DNA of 64,000 nucleotides from Falsochrobactrum tianjinense (GTDB lineage: Bacteria; Pseudomonadota; Alphaproteobacteria; Rhizobiales; Rhizobiaceae), in contig NZ_JAHRVA010000002.1 of NCBI RefSeq assembly GCF_019100495.1, forward strand, positions 243,834 through 307,833, given 5' to 3'. The position numbers and the translations under genes were made by a program. The notes beneath the pieces are model-generated. The model ran no database searches and was not told the DNA's origin. It was given only the letters and a program-made list of their open reading frames with translations. Position 1 is the stretch's first letter. Each line of letters starts with the position of its first letter. Of the stretch, positions 47,065 through 55,583 are shown piece after piece.

Positions 47065-47829
47065 ATGCTGAAATCAATTTTGCTGGCCGCTTTGGCCTCT
47101 TCCGTTCTTGCTTTACCAGTACAGGCAAAAGAGTGGAAAGAAATCCGCATTGCCAGCGAAGGCGCATACCCGCCTTTCAATTATATGTCTCCGGATGGAA
47201 AACTGATCGGCTTCGATCTCGATATCGCCCATGCGCTGTGCGAGGCGATGGAGGCCGAATGTGAGATTGTGGCCAATGACTGGGATGGCATGATCCCCGG
47301 CTTGCAAGCCAACAAATTCGATGCGGTCATCGCCTCAATGGCGATCACTGAAGAGCGCGCAAAACAAGTGGCCTTCACCGATCGTTATTACACCACGCCG
47401 CTGGCCGTTGTGGTGCCCAAGGATAGCGATATCATCTCGCTCGACCCGGCAGCGTTCGATGGCAAGGCTGTTGGTGCGCAGGCTGGCAGCACGCAAGGCA
47501 TGTACGCCGACGATGTTTATGGCAAGGCTGGCGCGGATGTGCGGCTTTACCCGACCGCCGATGAAGCCAATGCCGATCTCGAAAGCGGTCGTCTTGATGC
47601 AATCGCAGCCGACAAATTTCTCGCAGCAGACTGGCTGAAGAATGCGGCGGGGGCCGACTGCTGTAAGTTCCTCGGTGATATTCCGGGTTCCGAAACGCAG
47701 ATTTCGGTGGCGCTGCGTAAAGGCGATGACGATCTGCGTGAGCAGTTCAATGCGGCGATCAAGAAAATCCGCGAAGACGGCACTTACGATACGATTCGCA
47801 AGAAATACTTCGATTTCGACATCTATTGA
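47065..47829 (+). CDS. Amino acid ABC substrate-binding protein, copy 1
   Basis: Periplasmic SBP_bac_3 protein of 254 residues of the ArgT/HisJ/OccT kind. Signal peptide MLKSILLAALASSVLALPVQA; the mature part starts KEWKEIRIASEGAYPPFNYMS and has ANDWDGMIPGLQANKFDAVIASMAITEER. The Cys pair ADCCKF and the Cys residues in CEAMEAEC suggest disulfides, as in HisJ. No permease or ATPase gene is adjacent. Copy 2 starts 126 bases downstream and is clearly homologous along its whole length. Likely ligands are lysine, arginine, ornithine or an opine. Confidence 0.91.
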   Translation: MLKSILLAALASSVLALPVQAKEWKEIRIASEGAYPPFNYMSPDGKLIGFDLDIAHALCEAMEAECEIVANDWDGMIPGLQANKFDAVIASMAITEERAKQVAFTDRYYTTPLAVVVPKDSDIISLDPAAFDGKAVGAQAGSTQGMYADDVYGKAGADVRLYPTADEANADLESGRLDAIAADKFLAADWLKNAAGADCCKFLGDIPGSETQISVALRKGDDDLREQFNAAIKKIREDGTYDTIRKKYFDFDIY

Positions 47830-47840
47830 TGCGTAAAAAA

Positions 47841-47886
47841 CATCGGGTGCCTTCTATTCTTCACTTGAAGCGGAAAGCGCCCGGTG
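47841..47886 (+). terminator. Hairpin between the tandem binding-protein genes
   Basis: 10-bp stem with two G-U pairs (47841-47850 with 47877-47886). The loop holds a small inner stem CTTC/GAAG. It lies 11 bases after the first stop. No U-tract; likely a 3' protecting or attenuating element. Confidence 0.4.
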
Positions 47887-47955
47887 CTTCATTTGTTCTG
47901 CATATGCAGAGCAATGCTTCAAAACAAAATAATATCAGGCAACAAGGGGAACATC

Positions 47956-48717
47956 ATGTTAAAATCTATCCTGTTCGCAGGGGTGGCATCCATTCTCGCT
48001 GCATTTCCGGCGCAAGCGAAGGAATGGAAAGAAATCCGCATTGCCACCGAAGGCGCTTACCCGCCCTTCAACTTCGTTGCGGCCGATGGCTCGCTACAGG
48101 GGCTTGATGTCGATATTGCGCAAGCGCTTTGTAAAGCCATGGAAGCCAAGTGCGAGATTGTCGCCAATGATTGGGACGGCATGATTCCGGGCCTTCAGGC
48201 AAACAAGTTCGATGCCGTCATTGCATCCATGAGCATTACGGAAGACCGTAAGAAGCAAGTCGCATTCACCGACAAATACTATTCCACGCCGCTTTCCGTT
48301 GTGGTGCCAAAAGACAGCCCGATCACATCGCTTGATCCATCAGCCTTCGATGGCAAGACCATCGGCACACAAGGCTCGACAACGCAGAGCGCCTATGCCG
48401 AAGATGTCTACGGCAAGGCCGGCGCAGAGGTGAGGCTTTATCCAACCGCCGATGAAGCCAATGCCGATCTCAAAAACGGGCGGCTGGATGCGGTCGCATC
48501 GGATAAATTTCCGATCTCGGAATGGATCAAGGGGGATGGTGCGGATTGCTGCAAGCTGCTCGGCGACATACCGGGAACGCAGACAGATACGGCCATAGCT
48601 CTTCGCCAGGGAGACGATGACTTGCGTGAGCAGTTCAATGCGGCGATCAAGAAAATCCGCGAAGACGGCACTTACGCGACCATTGTGGAGAAATATTTCG
48701 ATTTCGACATTTATTGA
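47956..48717 (+). CDS. Amino acid ABC substrate-binding protein, copy 2
   Basis: Periplasmic protein of 253 residues, tandem paralogue of the preceding gene. The leader MLKSILFAGVASILAAFPAQA and the mature start KEWKEIRIATEGAYPPFNF are nearly the same, as are WDGMIPGLQANKFDAVIASM and the end FDFDIY. They differ mainly around residues 55-65 and 150-210 (for example GTQGSTTQSAYAEDV against GAQAGSTQGMYADDV), which suggests different ligand preference. The start at 47956 follows AAGGGG. A frame extension to 47884 has no support. Confidence 0.91.
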   Translation: MLKSILFAGVASILAAFPAQAKEWKEIRIATEGAYPPFNFVAADGSLQGLDVDIAQALCKAMEAKCEIVANDWDGMIPGLQANKFDAVIASMSITEDRKKQVAFTDKYYSTPLSVVVPKDSPITSLDPSAFDGKTIGTQGSTTQSAYAEDVYGKAGAEVRLYPTADEANADLKNGRLDAVASDKFPISEWIKGDGADCCKLLGDIPGTQTDTAIALRQGDDDLREQFNAAIKKIREDGTYATIVEKYFDFDIY

Positions 48718-48746
48718 TCGCTTGAAAAGAAGTTTTTTCTTTGCTG

Positions 48747-48788
48747 TATGAAAGAGCGCACTGGCATTAACCGGTGCGCTCTTTCATA
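48747..48788 (+). terminator. Strong hairpin after the second binding-protein gene
   Basis: 18-bp stem with one G-U pair (48747-48764 with 48771-48788) and six-base loop CATTAA. It ends beside a possible ATG at 48789 of the next gene. No U-tract, but stability should stop or pause transcription. It could also mask upstream starts of the oxidase gene. Confidence 0.6.
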
Positions 48789-48809
48789 ATGGGAACTGGC
48801 GGGGCAATC

Positions 48810-50060
48810 ATGCGACAAGAAGATGTCATCGTTTTGGGCGCAGGCATTGTCGGCGTTTCCACCGCTCTTCATTTGCAGGCCAGAGGGCGTTCGGTCTGTC
48901 TTATTGATCGTGGTGAACCGGGGCAGGGTACGAGTTTCGGCAATGCTGGTCTCATCGAACGCTCAAGCGTCATCCCATATTCTTTCCCACGCGGCTTCTG
49001 GACCCTGCTGCGCTATGGATTAAACCGCCGTTCCGATGTGCGATATGATCCATTCTATGTGCCGCGCATGGCGCGCTGGCTTTTCCAATATTGGCGCGAA
49101 TCCTCGCCCGAAAGGCTGAAGATCGCAACCGACGCCATGCTACCGCTCATCGAAGCCAGTGTGAGTGAGCATGACGCTCTTGTCGCACAGGCAGAATGTC
49201 AGAGGCTGGTGCGCGCACAAGGCTGGATTGAGGTTTTTCGCCATCAGCCAGCCTTCGATAAAGCCATCCGGCGTCTGCCGCAATTGCAACGCTTCAATCT
49301 TGCCTACGATGTCCTGGATAGCATGGCGCTTCGGGAGCGCGAGAAAACGCTTGATGTGGTAGCGGGCGGCATTCATTGGCTCGACCCCAAAACAATCGTC
49401 AATCCGGGAGGTCTGGTCCAGGCTTATGCGGATCTCTTCCGCAAAAATGGCGGATGTTTCGTTCAAGGCGATGCTGCTATGCTTACGGAAAATAACAACC
49501 GCTGGCAGATAGCCACTGCGGAAGGGATCGTGGCCGCGCGCGATGTCGTCGTCGCGCTTGGGCCGCAATCTGGCATTACTTTCAAGAAATTCGGCTATTC
49601 GCTACCGCTTGGTATCAAAAGGGGACACCATCAGCATTTCGAGATGCGCGATGGTGCGCGGCTTGGCCATACGGTGGTCGATGAGGAGGCGGGCTACGTA
49701 CTCGCACCTATGGTGCAAGGTGTAAGACTGTCCACTGGCATCGAGTTTGCATCCCCTGATGCTAGCGCCAACCGCATTCAGCTTGCGCGCGCCGAAAAAA
49801 TTGCCCGCCGTCTCGTGCCGCAATTGGGCGAGCCGGTCGAAACGAGCCCGTGGTTGGGTCTTCGCCCCTGCATGCCCGATATGCGACCGGTGATTGGGCA
49901 AGCGTCGCGCCATCGGGGGCTGTGGTTCAATTTTGGCCACGCCCATCATGGATTGACACTTGGGCCCGCCAGTGGCCGTTTACTTGCTGAAATGATGACC
50001 GGAGAGCGGCCATTTACCGATCCGGCACCTTATTCGGCAGACCGATTCCTGCGGCGCTAA
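48810..50060 (+). CDS. FAD-dependent oxidoreductase, D-amino acid dehydrogenase-like
   Basis: About 416 residues of the DadA/DAO family. FAD-binding GAGIVGVSTALHLQARGRSVCLIDRGEPGQGTSFGNAGLIE at the N-terminus and C-terminal LRPCMPDMRPVIGQASRHRGLWFNFGHAHHGLTLGPASGRLLAEMMTG. The family oxidises D-amino acids, glycine-type or cyclic amino acids to imines at the membrane or in the cytosol. The start is uncertain: ATG 48810 has GGGG nine bases before it; ATG 48789 abuts the preceding hairpin. Position after two amino-acid-binding proteins suggests oxidation of a related amino acid or opine. Confidence 0.87.
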   Translation: MRQEDVIVLGAGIVGVSTALHLQARGRSVCLIDRGEPGQGTSFGNAGLIERSSVIPYSFPRGFWTLLRYGLNRRSDVRYDPFYVPRMARWLFQYWRESSPERLKIATDAMLPLIEASVSEHDALVAQAECQRLVRAQGWIEVFRHQPAFDKAIRRLPQLQRFNLAYDVLDSMALREREKTLDVVAGGIHWLDPKTIVNPGGLVQAYADLFRKNGGCFVQGDAAMLTENNNRWQIATAEGIVAARDVVVALGPQSGITFKKFGYSLPLGIKRGHHQHFEMRDGARLGHTVVDEEAGYVLAPMVQGVRLSTGIEFASPDASANRIQLARAEKIARRLVPQLGEPVETSPWLGLRPCMPDMRPVIGQASRHRGLWFNFGHAHHGLTLGPASGRLLAEMMTGERPFTDPAPYSADRFLRR

Positions 50061-50426
50061 GTATCGCAATCTGGCTTAGGTGAAGCAACAGCCGGACGGG
50101 GTAGGAACTCGTCTGCCATTTCGTTGGCCGCAGTAAGAAACCGAAAAAATCCCTGCGTTTTCCGGTGCCGTCGCGTTCGGTTAACACGGCTGTCGCTCCT
50201 GTAAGGAAATGACATCCTTGCGCATCTGGTTCCATTAAAGTTGCGGTTGCGATAACAACTAAAACGCCTGCCATCATTATTCCGTGAAGAGATTGAAAAA
50301 GAACGTCATCTCTATCTCTTTTCCTAAAGCGAAGCGTATTTACTCATACTCATATGGCACGCTTTAACTTTTTGTTTTGCGCATGTCCTTATCGGAAAAA
50401 CAGTTCCCACTTTTCCGCGACATGCT
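50061..50426. other. 366-base gap with a mosaic-type repeat at 50381-50425
   Basis: The right end holds an imperfect inverted repeat: GCATGTC and CGGAAAA (50381-50399) against TTTTCCG and GACATGC (50411-50425). It abuts the stop codon of the small membrane protein gene at 50427. This is of the dispersed-repeat kind seen in Ochrobactrum and rhizobia. An 87-codon minus-strand frame (50014-50277) overlaps the oxidase gene and has no family similarity. Nothing else is seen. Confidence 0.5.
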
Positions 50427-50657
50427 TTAGTGCGCCGCTGCCTTTCGCTTTTGCCAATAGCGGTTGCGCATACGCGGCGCAATAAACCAAGACACTATGG
50501 GCGTAATCAAAAAGCTGAAAATGATGACGGCGGGTAGCCAGAATTTTGCGTGTTCCGATAGGGCAGGGATGGAAAGCACAGTGATCGCACCCATGCCAAA
50601 GAGGACGGCATTGACCACAACACTAAGAATGACTGCAATTTGAAAACGAACAGACAT
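50427..50657 (-). CDS. Small membrane protein of unknown function
   Basis: A 76-residue protein with two hydrophobic segments (IAVILSVVVNAVLFGMGAITVLSI and FWLPAVIIFSFLITPIVSWFIAP) and a basic C-terminal tail RMRNRYWQKRKAAAH, predicted to face the cytoplasm. GGGAGA lies six bases before the ATG. Not recognised as a known family. It is a single gene; a repeat element abuts its stop codon. Confidence 0.75.
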   Translation of the reverse strand: MSVRFQIAVILSVVVNAVLFGMGAITVLSIPALSEHAKFWLPAVIIFSFLITPIVSWFIAPRMRNRYWQKRKAAAH

Positions 50658-50728
50658 TTTGGTCTCCCTTTATAAGGAGACAAACGTTTTACGATAGAGA
50701 TTGTTCCGAATGCGTCGCGTGGATGTCG

Positions 50729-51793
50729 TCAGGTTCCGGTCGCGAATCTTGCCACCCACCGATGCCATTGGTCTTCATTGCCATGGAAGACATTAAGGTC
50801 GATTTTGCCCTTTACCCCTTGCGACAGACCCGAGCCGGAATATTGCCAAAAGACCCAGCGGCGACCGGGATAGACCTTGGAAGGATGCTTGGCGACGGAG
50901 CGTAGCCAGAAGGGATAGTCGATAAATGCCCCCTTTAGATTATCGGCATAGAAATCAGGCGCGGTATAGATAACGGGCCGCTTTCCATAGTGGCGTTCCA
51001 GTCTGTCCATGAAGACCTGCATTTTCTCCAGAACATGTTTGCGCGATGGACGCCGCTTGCACGATGAATCGCCATTCCATTCCACATCGATAACGGGCGG
51101 TAGGGCATCGGGGTCATTGGGCACGTTACGGATGAACCAGTCGGCCTGCTGGCTGGCAACCCGGCACCAGTAGAAGAAGTGATAAGCACCGCGTTTCAGG
51201 CCGGCAGCCTTTGCGTCGCGCCAATTCTTGCGAAACATCGGATCAAGATGGTCTCCGCCATCGGTCGCCTTTATATAGGCAAAGTTAGCCCCTTGCTTGC
51301 GCAGGGTTGCCCAATCGATATTTCCCTGCCAGCGCGAGACATCGACACCATGTACCGCATGTTTGCGCGGCGAGGTGCGGCCAAAATTGATCGGCATGGC
51401 GTCACGAAAGCGCTGGCGGTAAACTTTCGAGTGCTGCTGCGGTGCCAGACGTACAGCCGGATAGGCCGCCACTTCCGGTCGGGGAAGGGAAACCGGGACA
51501 GTGGTTGCCTGTTCCGGCCTGTATTCGGGGAGAGGGGCCGGCGGCTGGCTTTTGAAGGGTGCCGCGTCGGGTATCGGCCCGGCCCATGCAAGAACTTCTT
51601 CCTGCGGGACAGCCGCAATTGCCGGTTCGCGACTGGCCATGTCGGTCAAAGGCACGGGCGGCATAGGCCGGACAACCGAGCTGGTCGTCTCATCGGACGG
51701 TTGCAACATGATGCTGTCAATACCGGAACTCGACGTGCAACCCGCCAGAGCAGTGCAGGCAAGCGCTATCGCTGACACAACCATAAAACGCAT
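50729..51793 (-). CDS. GH25 family lysozyme-like lipoprotein
   Basis: Probable muramidase of 354 residues anchored as a lipoprotein. Start 51793 gives MRFMVVSAIALACTALAGC with a lipobox LAGC at ~residue 19. A Pro-rich linker follows to ~residue 140, then the GH25 domain: HGVDVSRWQGNIDWATLRKQG, FAYIKATDGGDHLDPMFRKNW, GAYHFFYWCRVASQQADWFI, and the catalytic Asp-x-Glu in PPVIDVEWNG; WVFWQYSGSG near the end. Such enzymes cut peptidoglycan; in this setting it would act in the periplasm on the cell's own wall. A longer upstream frame lacks support. Confidence 0.9.
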   Translation of the reverse strand: MRFMVVSAIALACTALAGCTSSSGIDSIMLQPSDETTSSVVRPMPPVPLTDMASREPAIAAVPQEEVLAWAGPIPDAAPFKSQPPAPLPEYRPEQATTVPVSLPRPEVAAYPAVRLAPQQHSKVYRQRFRDAMPINFGRTSPRKHAVHGVDVSRWQGNIDWATLRKQGANFAYIKATDGGDHLDPMFRKNWRDAKAAGLKRGAYHFFYWCRVASQQADWFIRNVPNDPDALPPVIDVEWNGDSSCKRRPSRKHVLEKMQVFMDRLERHYGKRPVIYTAPDFYADNLKGAFIDYPFWLRSVAKHPSKVYPGRRWVFWQYSGSGLSQGVKGKIDLNVFHGNEDQWHRWVARFATGT

Positions 51794-51979
51794 GATACTC
51801 GCACACAACCCAGGCACCCGGCCGCCTCTAAATGGGCGCCACATGCCATCGACCAACACTTGCAACGCTCGTCCCGAGCTAATTGCTAATCAAAAATTAC
51901 CGGATAAAGCTGAATCCAAAGTTTACGAAATGCTTATAAGGGCCACGTGGACAATTTCTATTCCGCGGAGCGGAAGCAT

Positions 51980-52261
51980 TCACGCGCGTTTGGCAGGAAG
52001 GATAAAGGGCTGTTCAAAAACCTGTTTGATCAAGGGCTTAGATTTGACGCTTTCAACCTGGAGCATAAGCTGGGCAATCTTGTCGGGATTGAAAATACCG
52101 CATTCATAAATCTGAATGATCTCACGCGCCATCTCGTCCTTTTGTGGTGATGTCACGGAGCAGCGCCCAAGCACTTGGCACGACTTGAGATAAGCGGCCT
52201 GTAGCATTTCAAGCTCGGCAGTATTGAAACGCTTGAAATAGTAATCTCTCGAAAAAGGCAT
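51980..52261 (-). CDS. Small protein of unknown function, paralogue 1
   Basis: A 93-residue protein with no recognised domain. It begins MPFSRDYYFKRFNTAELEML and then QAAYLKSCQVLGRC. It shares a pattern with the gene at 52386: MPF at the start, F(N/T)..(E/D)L..LQAAY..C..L.R, then K...AR.II...(E/Q).G...P.KIAQ. The two are tandem paralogues. Predicted mostly helical and soluble. The pattern is reminiscent of short rhizobial proteins of unknown role. RBS is weak. It has a ~20-residue C-terminal extension the other lacks. Confidence 0.7.
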   Translation of the reverse strand: MPFSRDYYFKRFNTAELEMLQAAYLKSCQVLGRCSVTSPQKDEMAREIIQIYECGIFNPDKIAQLMLQVESVKSKPLIKQVFEQPFILPAKRA

Positions 52262-52385
52262 GACATTTCACAATACGGTCGGAAGCGACGCTCGTAACTA
52301 TGATAATGCCTTCAATGACATCTCCATAGCGGCGACGGATAGATCGCTATTCAAGCATGGAAAAGTTTATAATCTGTAGCTGTTC

Positions 52386-52610
52386 TTAATTACGGAGAAA
52401 CTCGGAAGACGCCACGATTTGCGCTATTTTTTCCGGCACATGCTCACCAGACTGAAATACTCTGATAATGGTACGAGCGAGCTTTTCTTTGTCTTCATCG
52501 GCGGCGGGGGAGCGGTTCAACAAAACACAGCAATGATTATATGCAGCCTGCAACACCTGCAAATCTTCAGGCGTGAAAGTTCCGTGATACTGGCTATTCC
52601 GAAATGGCAT
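52386..52610 (-). CDS. Small protein of unknown function, paralogue 2
   Basis: A 74-residue helical protein (MPFRNSQYHGTFTPEDLQVL, QAAYNHCCVLLNRSP, DKEKLARTIIRVFQSGEHVPEKIAQIVASSEFLRN). GGGAGAG precedes the ATG, a good RBS. Homologous to the gene at 51980 over ~60 residues. The 124-base gap between them has no clear terminator, so they could be co-transcribed, this one first. Function unknown. Confidence 0.75.
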   Translation of the reverse strand: MPFRNSQYHGTFTPEDLQVLQAAYNHCCVLLNRSPAADEDKEKLARTIIRVFQSGEHVPEKIAQIVASSEFLRN

Positions 52611-52744
52611 CCTGCTCTCCCTTTCGGGATTGAAGCGCGAGTTTGGCCGGAAAGCAACAGCATTTTCGCGGCCTTATATAGGTTCCTCAGGCTGTAAGCT
52701 TCACAAGGTTCGGGCCGGAGAGTATAAACTCTGCCGGAAGCGAT

Positions 52745-53278
52745 ATGAAAGGATATGCCGTGAAAATCGGAATCGTCACCGTGTCCGACCGCGCCGCTCA
52801 CGGCGAATATGAGGATTTGAGCGGTCCTGCGATTGAAGTCTGGCTCAAGAGCGCTCTGATCCCGCCATATGAAGTGGTTAAACGCGTCATTCCCGATGGA
52901 ATGGCATCCGTGCGCGACACACTTATAGAGCTGTGCGACGATCTGGCTTGCGATCTCGTTCTGACAACGGGCGGCACAGGCCCATCGCCGCGCGACGAGA
53001 CGCCAGAGGCGATGCAGGCCATATTACATAAGGAACTGGCCGGCTTTGGAGAATTGATGCGACGCAAGAGCCTCGAACAGACGCCGACAGCCATTCTTTC
53101 GCGTCAGACCGCGGGTATCCGCGGCAAGAGTTTCATTCTCAACCTGCCGGGCAAACCTGCCTCCATCGCGATGACCCTGCAGGCGGTGTTCCCAGCAGTA
53201 CCTTATTGTCTCGATCTTATCGGAGCGGGCCGTATCGAGACGGATCCATCCATTGTCAAGACGCACAGGCCGGGCTGA
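52745..53278 (+). CDS. mogA: Molybdopterin adenylyltransferase
   Basis: Adenylylates molybdopterin before Mo insertion in cofactor synthesis. It has up to 177 residues. It aligns well with E. coli MogA: KIGIVTVSDRAAHGEYEDLSGPAIEVWL, DLVLTTGGTGPSPRDETPEAM, GFGELMRRKSLEQTPTAILSRQTAGIRGKSFILNLPGKPASI and PYCLDLIGAGRIET. ATG 52745 has GGAAG before it; GTG 52760, with AAGGA six bases upstream, is equally good and gives MKIGIV. It ends at a strong terminator and is a single-gene unit. Confidence 0.94.
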   Translation: MKGYAVKIGIVTVSDRAAHGEYEDLSGPAIEVWLKSALIPPYEVVKRVIPDGMASVRDTLIELCDDLACDLVLTTGGTGPSPRDETPEAMQAILHKELAGFGELMRRKSLEQTPTAILSRQTAGIRGKSFILNLPGKPASIAMTLQAVFPAVPYCLDLIGAGRIETDPSIVKTHRPG

Positions 53279-53291
53279 AAGTACTCATAAT

Positions 53292-53328
53292 AAAAGCCGG
53301 ATGCGAAATATTCGTATCCGGCTTTTTT
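53292..53328. terminator. Bidirectional terminator between mogA and the nitroreductase gene
   Basis: Stem AAAAGCCGGAT with ATCCGGCTTTT plus inner CGAA/TTCG pairs, ending in six T on the plus strand and with AAAA on the other side. Serves both convergent genes. Confidence 0.9.
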
Positions 53329-53368
53329 CATGCGGCTTGACTATCAAGTCTTTTAGAGCGCGAAAAGA

Positions 53369-53968
53369 TTAGAAGAAAGCCTTGAAACGCTCGGAATCAT
53401 CCATGAATTCCTTCTCAGGGAACGGCTGCTCATGGGAACCGAATGGCATCTGCGCGCGCAGCTTCCAGGAAGCAGGTATATTCCATTCCTTAGCTACTTC
53501 TGTGTCGATCAGCGGATTGTAGTGCTGAAGACTCGCGCCGATACCGGCATGAGAGAATGCCAGCCAGACAGCAAATTGCGCCATGCCGCCAGCCTGCTCG
53601 GACCAGATTGGGAAGTTATCCGCGTAAAGCGCAAAGTTTTCTTGCAAATTCTTGACCACATCCTGATCTTCAAAGAACAGGACCGTGCCGGCACCGGAAG
53701 CAAAGCTGTCGACCTTGGCTTCAGTAGCAGCGAAGGAATCGGCAGGAACGATCTTGCGAAGCTCTTCCTTGACAAGACCCCATAGTTTTTCGCTTTGGGC
53801 GCCAAACAGGACGATAGCGCGCGAGCTTTGTGAATTGAAAGACGAAGGCGCATGCTTGATCGCGTCACGGATCAGGTTCGCGACAGCTTCTTGAGAGAGC
53901 GGAAGGGTCTTGCCAAGAGCATATTGGGTCCGGCGTTTCTTGAGAGAATCGATAAAGCTGTTGCTCAT
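53369..53968 (-). CDS. Nitroreductase family protein (Hbn1/Frm2-like)
   Basis: Probable FMN-dependent oxidoreductase of 199 residues. The N-terminal SLKKRRTQYALGKTLPLSQEAVANLIRDAIKHAPSSFNSQSSRAIVLFG has the FMN-contact Arg and Ser/Asn residues. The central GTVLFFEDQDVVKNLQ and WSEQAGGMAQFAVWLAFSHAGIGASLQHYNPLID are typical of the YdgI/Hbn1 subgroup. The start at 53968 has AGGA before it. The substrate is unknown; related proteins reduce nitro compounds or take part in redox stress responses. Confidence 0.89.
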   Translation of the reverse strand: MSNSFIDSLKKRRTQYALGKTLPLSQEAVANLIRDAIKHAPSSFNSQSSRAIVLFGAQSEKLWGLVKEELRKIVPADSFAATEAKVDSFASGAGTVLFFEDQDVVKNLQENFALYADNFPIWSEQAGGMAQFAVWLAFSHAGIGASLQHYNPLIDTEVAKEWNIPASWKLRAQMPFGSHEQPFPEKEFMDDSERFKAFF

Positions 53969-54257
53969 TCTTCTATCCTGTTCTTGCAATGATTATGCCC
54001 CTTCGGGAATGAGAGGCGGAAAGATGTGTCGCTATGAATATTGTGATTGTGGCGTCTAAACCAACCTGATTTTCTGAAACACACTGTCAACATATAGGGA
54101 TGCTGCATGAGATCATCGCCGCTGTGAGACGAAGGCACCGAAACTGCCACCTTGAACACCACTGTTTAACTGGGAGCACCGCTTTGGGGCTTTTACCCTT
54201 GCGAAAAATCTGATCGAATTGATGGGATTATGACCGCAAGACCAAGGTGCGAGCGAT

Positions 54258-55583
54258 TTGAAGTCTTTCATGATTATCGGGGGAGGCGCGAGTGGTGTGC
54301 TCATGGCCGCACAATTGCTGGGCCAGTCATCCGATACCACGGTGCAGATTTTCGAAAGCACGGGCAAGATCGGTGCGGGCATCGCCTATTCAACGCAGAA
54401 TCCAAATCATCTGCTCAATGTCCGCGCGGGCAATATGAGTGCCTTTCCCAACAAGCCGGAAGACTTTCTCGACTGGTTGCGAACAAATTCGCGCGATGTC
54501 GGAGAACAGGGCTGGCAAGCGCAATCTTTTGCTCCGCGCGGCCTGTATCGCCATTATCTGAATGCTCTGCTCGCGCCATATCTGGATATGAACCCGCCGC
54601 GCGTTTTCATTGAGGCCATGCAGGCGGTCGATATTGCTCTGATCGAGGGCAAGCCGCAAGTGACGAGCATGTCGGGCGAGAAGTTTTCCGCCGAGGCGCT
54701 CATCATCGCCACGGGCAATGAAACGGCAATTGCCGCCTCTGGCGAGCATGTGGCCGAATATTGGTCCAGCAACGGCTATTTCGGCATTCCGGCAGACAAG
54801 CCGGTGGCAATATTCGGCACCGGCCTGTCAATGATCGACAGCGTGATTTCGTTGCTTGATAAAGGACATAGAGCCGAGATCCATGCCATTTCCAGACGCG
54901 GCCTGTTGCCTGCGCGCCATATTTCAGCACAACCGCTCTCCATAGCCGAGAAGGATCTGCCCATTGCGAACGGCTTGCCTGCCCTGGCGCGCCATATCCG
55001 TGCTCTGGTCGGGAGCAGCGGGGATTGGCGAAGCATCATAGACGGATTACACCCACATATGCAGCATATATGGGCAAATCTTCTGCCCGCCGAAAAGCAG
55101 AGTTTTTTGCAACATTTGCGGCCCTGGTGGGACGTGCATCGGCACCGCATGGCACCTGCGACTGCGGACCGGATCGAAGGCGCGCGTGCATCGGGGCAGC
55201 TTCGAATTACGGCGGCCCATCTCGTCGCCGTGCACAATAAAGATCGGCAAGTCATGGTCCGCTATCGCAAAAGGCGCGAGAGGACTGTGGAGGAAATCGA
55301 CGTTGCCACCATCATCGACTGCCGGGGCGGCAATCCGCGCTTTTCAACCACGCGCAATCCCGCGCTCATAAGCCTCATGGAAAATGGGTTAGCCAGGCCC
55401 GATGTCACTGATCTGGGTCTGGATATTTCCAGCGATCTGCAAATCCTTGATGCGCGCGGAAAGACTGCCGGATCACTCTTCGCTCTTGGGCCGGTCACGA
55501 AAGGTGCTTTCTGGGAGGTAACGGCCATTCCGGATATCCGCGTACAGGCGCAACGATTGGCTCAGATTCTGCTGGAAGAATAA
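54258..55583 (+). CDS. FAD/NAD(P)-binding protein (HpyO-like)
   Basis: A 441-residue flavoprotein of the NAD_binding_9 type (COG4529-like). N-terminal dinucleotide fold SFMIIGGGASGVLMAAQLL, then GAGIAYSTQNPNHLLNVRAGNMSAFPNKPEDFLDWL, a second motif AIFGTGLSMIDSVISLLDKGH and the end FALGPVTKGAFWEVTAIPDIRVQA. Related proteins include FAD-dependent urate hydroxylase HpyO and hydroxyacylglutathione-type oxidoreductases; the exact reaction is open. Start TTG 54258 has AAGGTG ten bases upstream; ATG 54270 is an alternative. Single-gene unit. Confidence 0.82.
   Translation: MKSFMIIGGGASGVLMAAQLLGQSSDTTVQIFESTGKIGAGIAYSTQNPNHLLNVRAGNMSAFPNKPEDFLDWLRTNSRDVGEQGWQAQSFAPRGLYRHYLNALLAPYLDMNPPRVFIEAMQAVDIALIEGKPQVTSMSGEKFSAEALIIATGNETAIAASGEHVAEYWSSNGYFGIPADKPVAIFGTGLSMIDSVISLLDKGHRAEIHAISRRGLLPARHISAQPLSIAEKDLPIANGLPALARHIRALVGSSGDWRSIIDGLHPHMQHIWANLLPAEKQSFLQHLRPWWDVHRHRMAPATADRIEGARASGQLRITAAHLVAVHNKDRQVMVRYRKRRERTVEEIDVATIIDCRGGNPRFSTTRNPALISLMENGLARPDVTDLGLDISSDLQILDARGKTAGSLFALGPVTKGAFWEVTAIPDIRVQAQRLAQILLEE

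Noticed and set aside
47065-48717. Tandem binding-protein genes as an assembly duplication
   Set aside because: The two copies differ at many positions along their length and have different flanking hairpins, so they are real diverged paralogues.
50014-50277. Minus-strand frame of 87 codons between the oxidase and the small membrane protein
   Set aside because: It overlaps the end of the oxidase gene on the other strand, has a poor RBS and no recognisable pattern.
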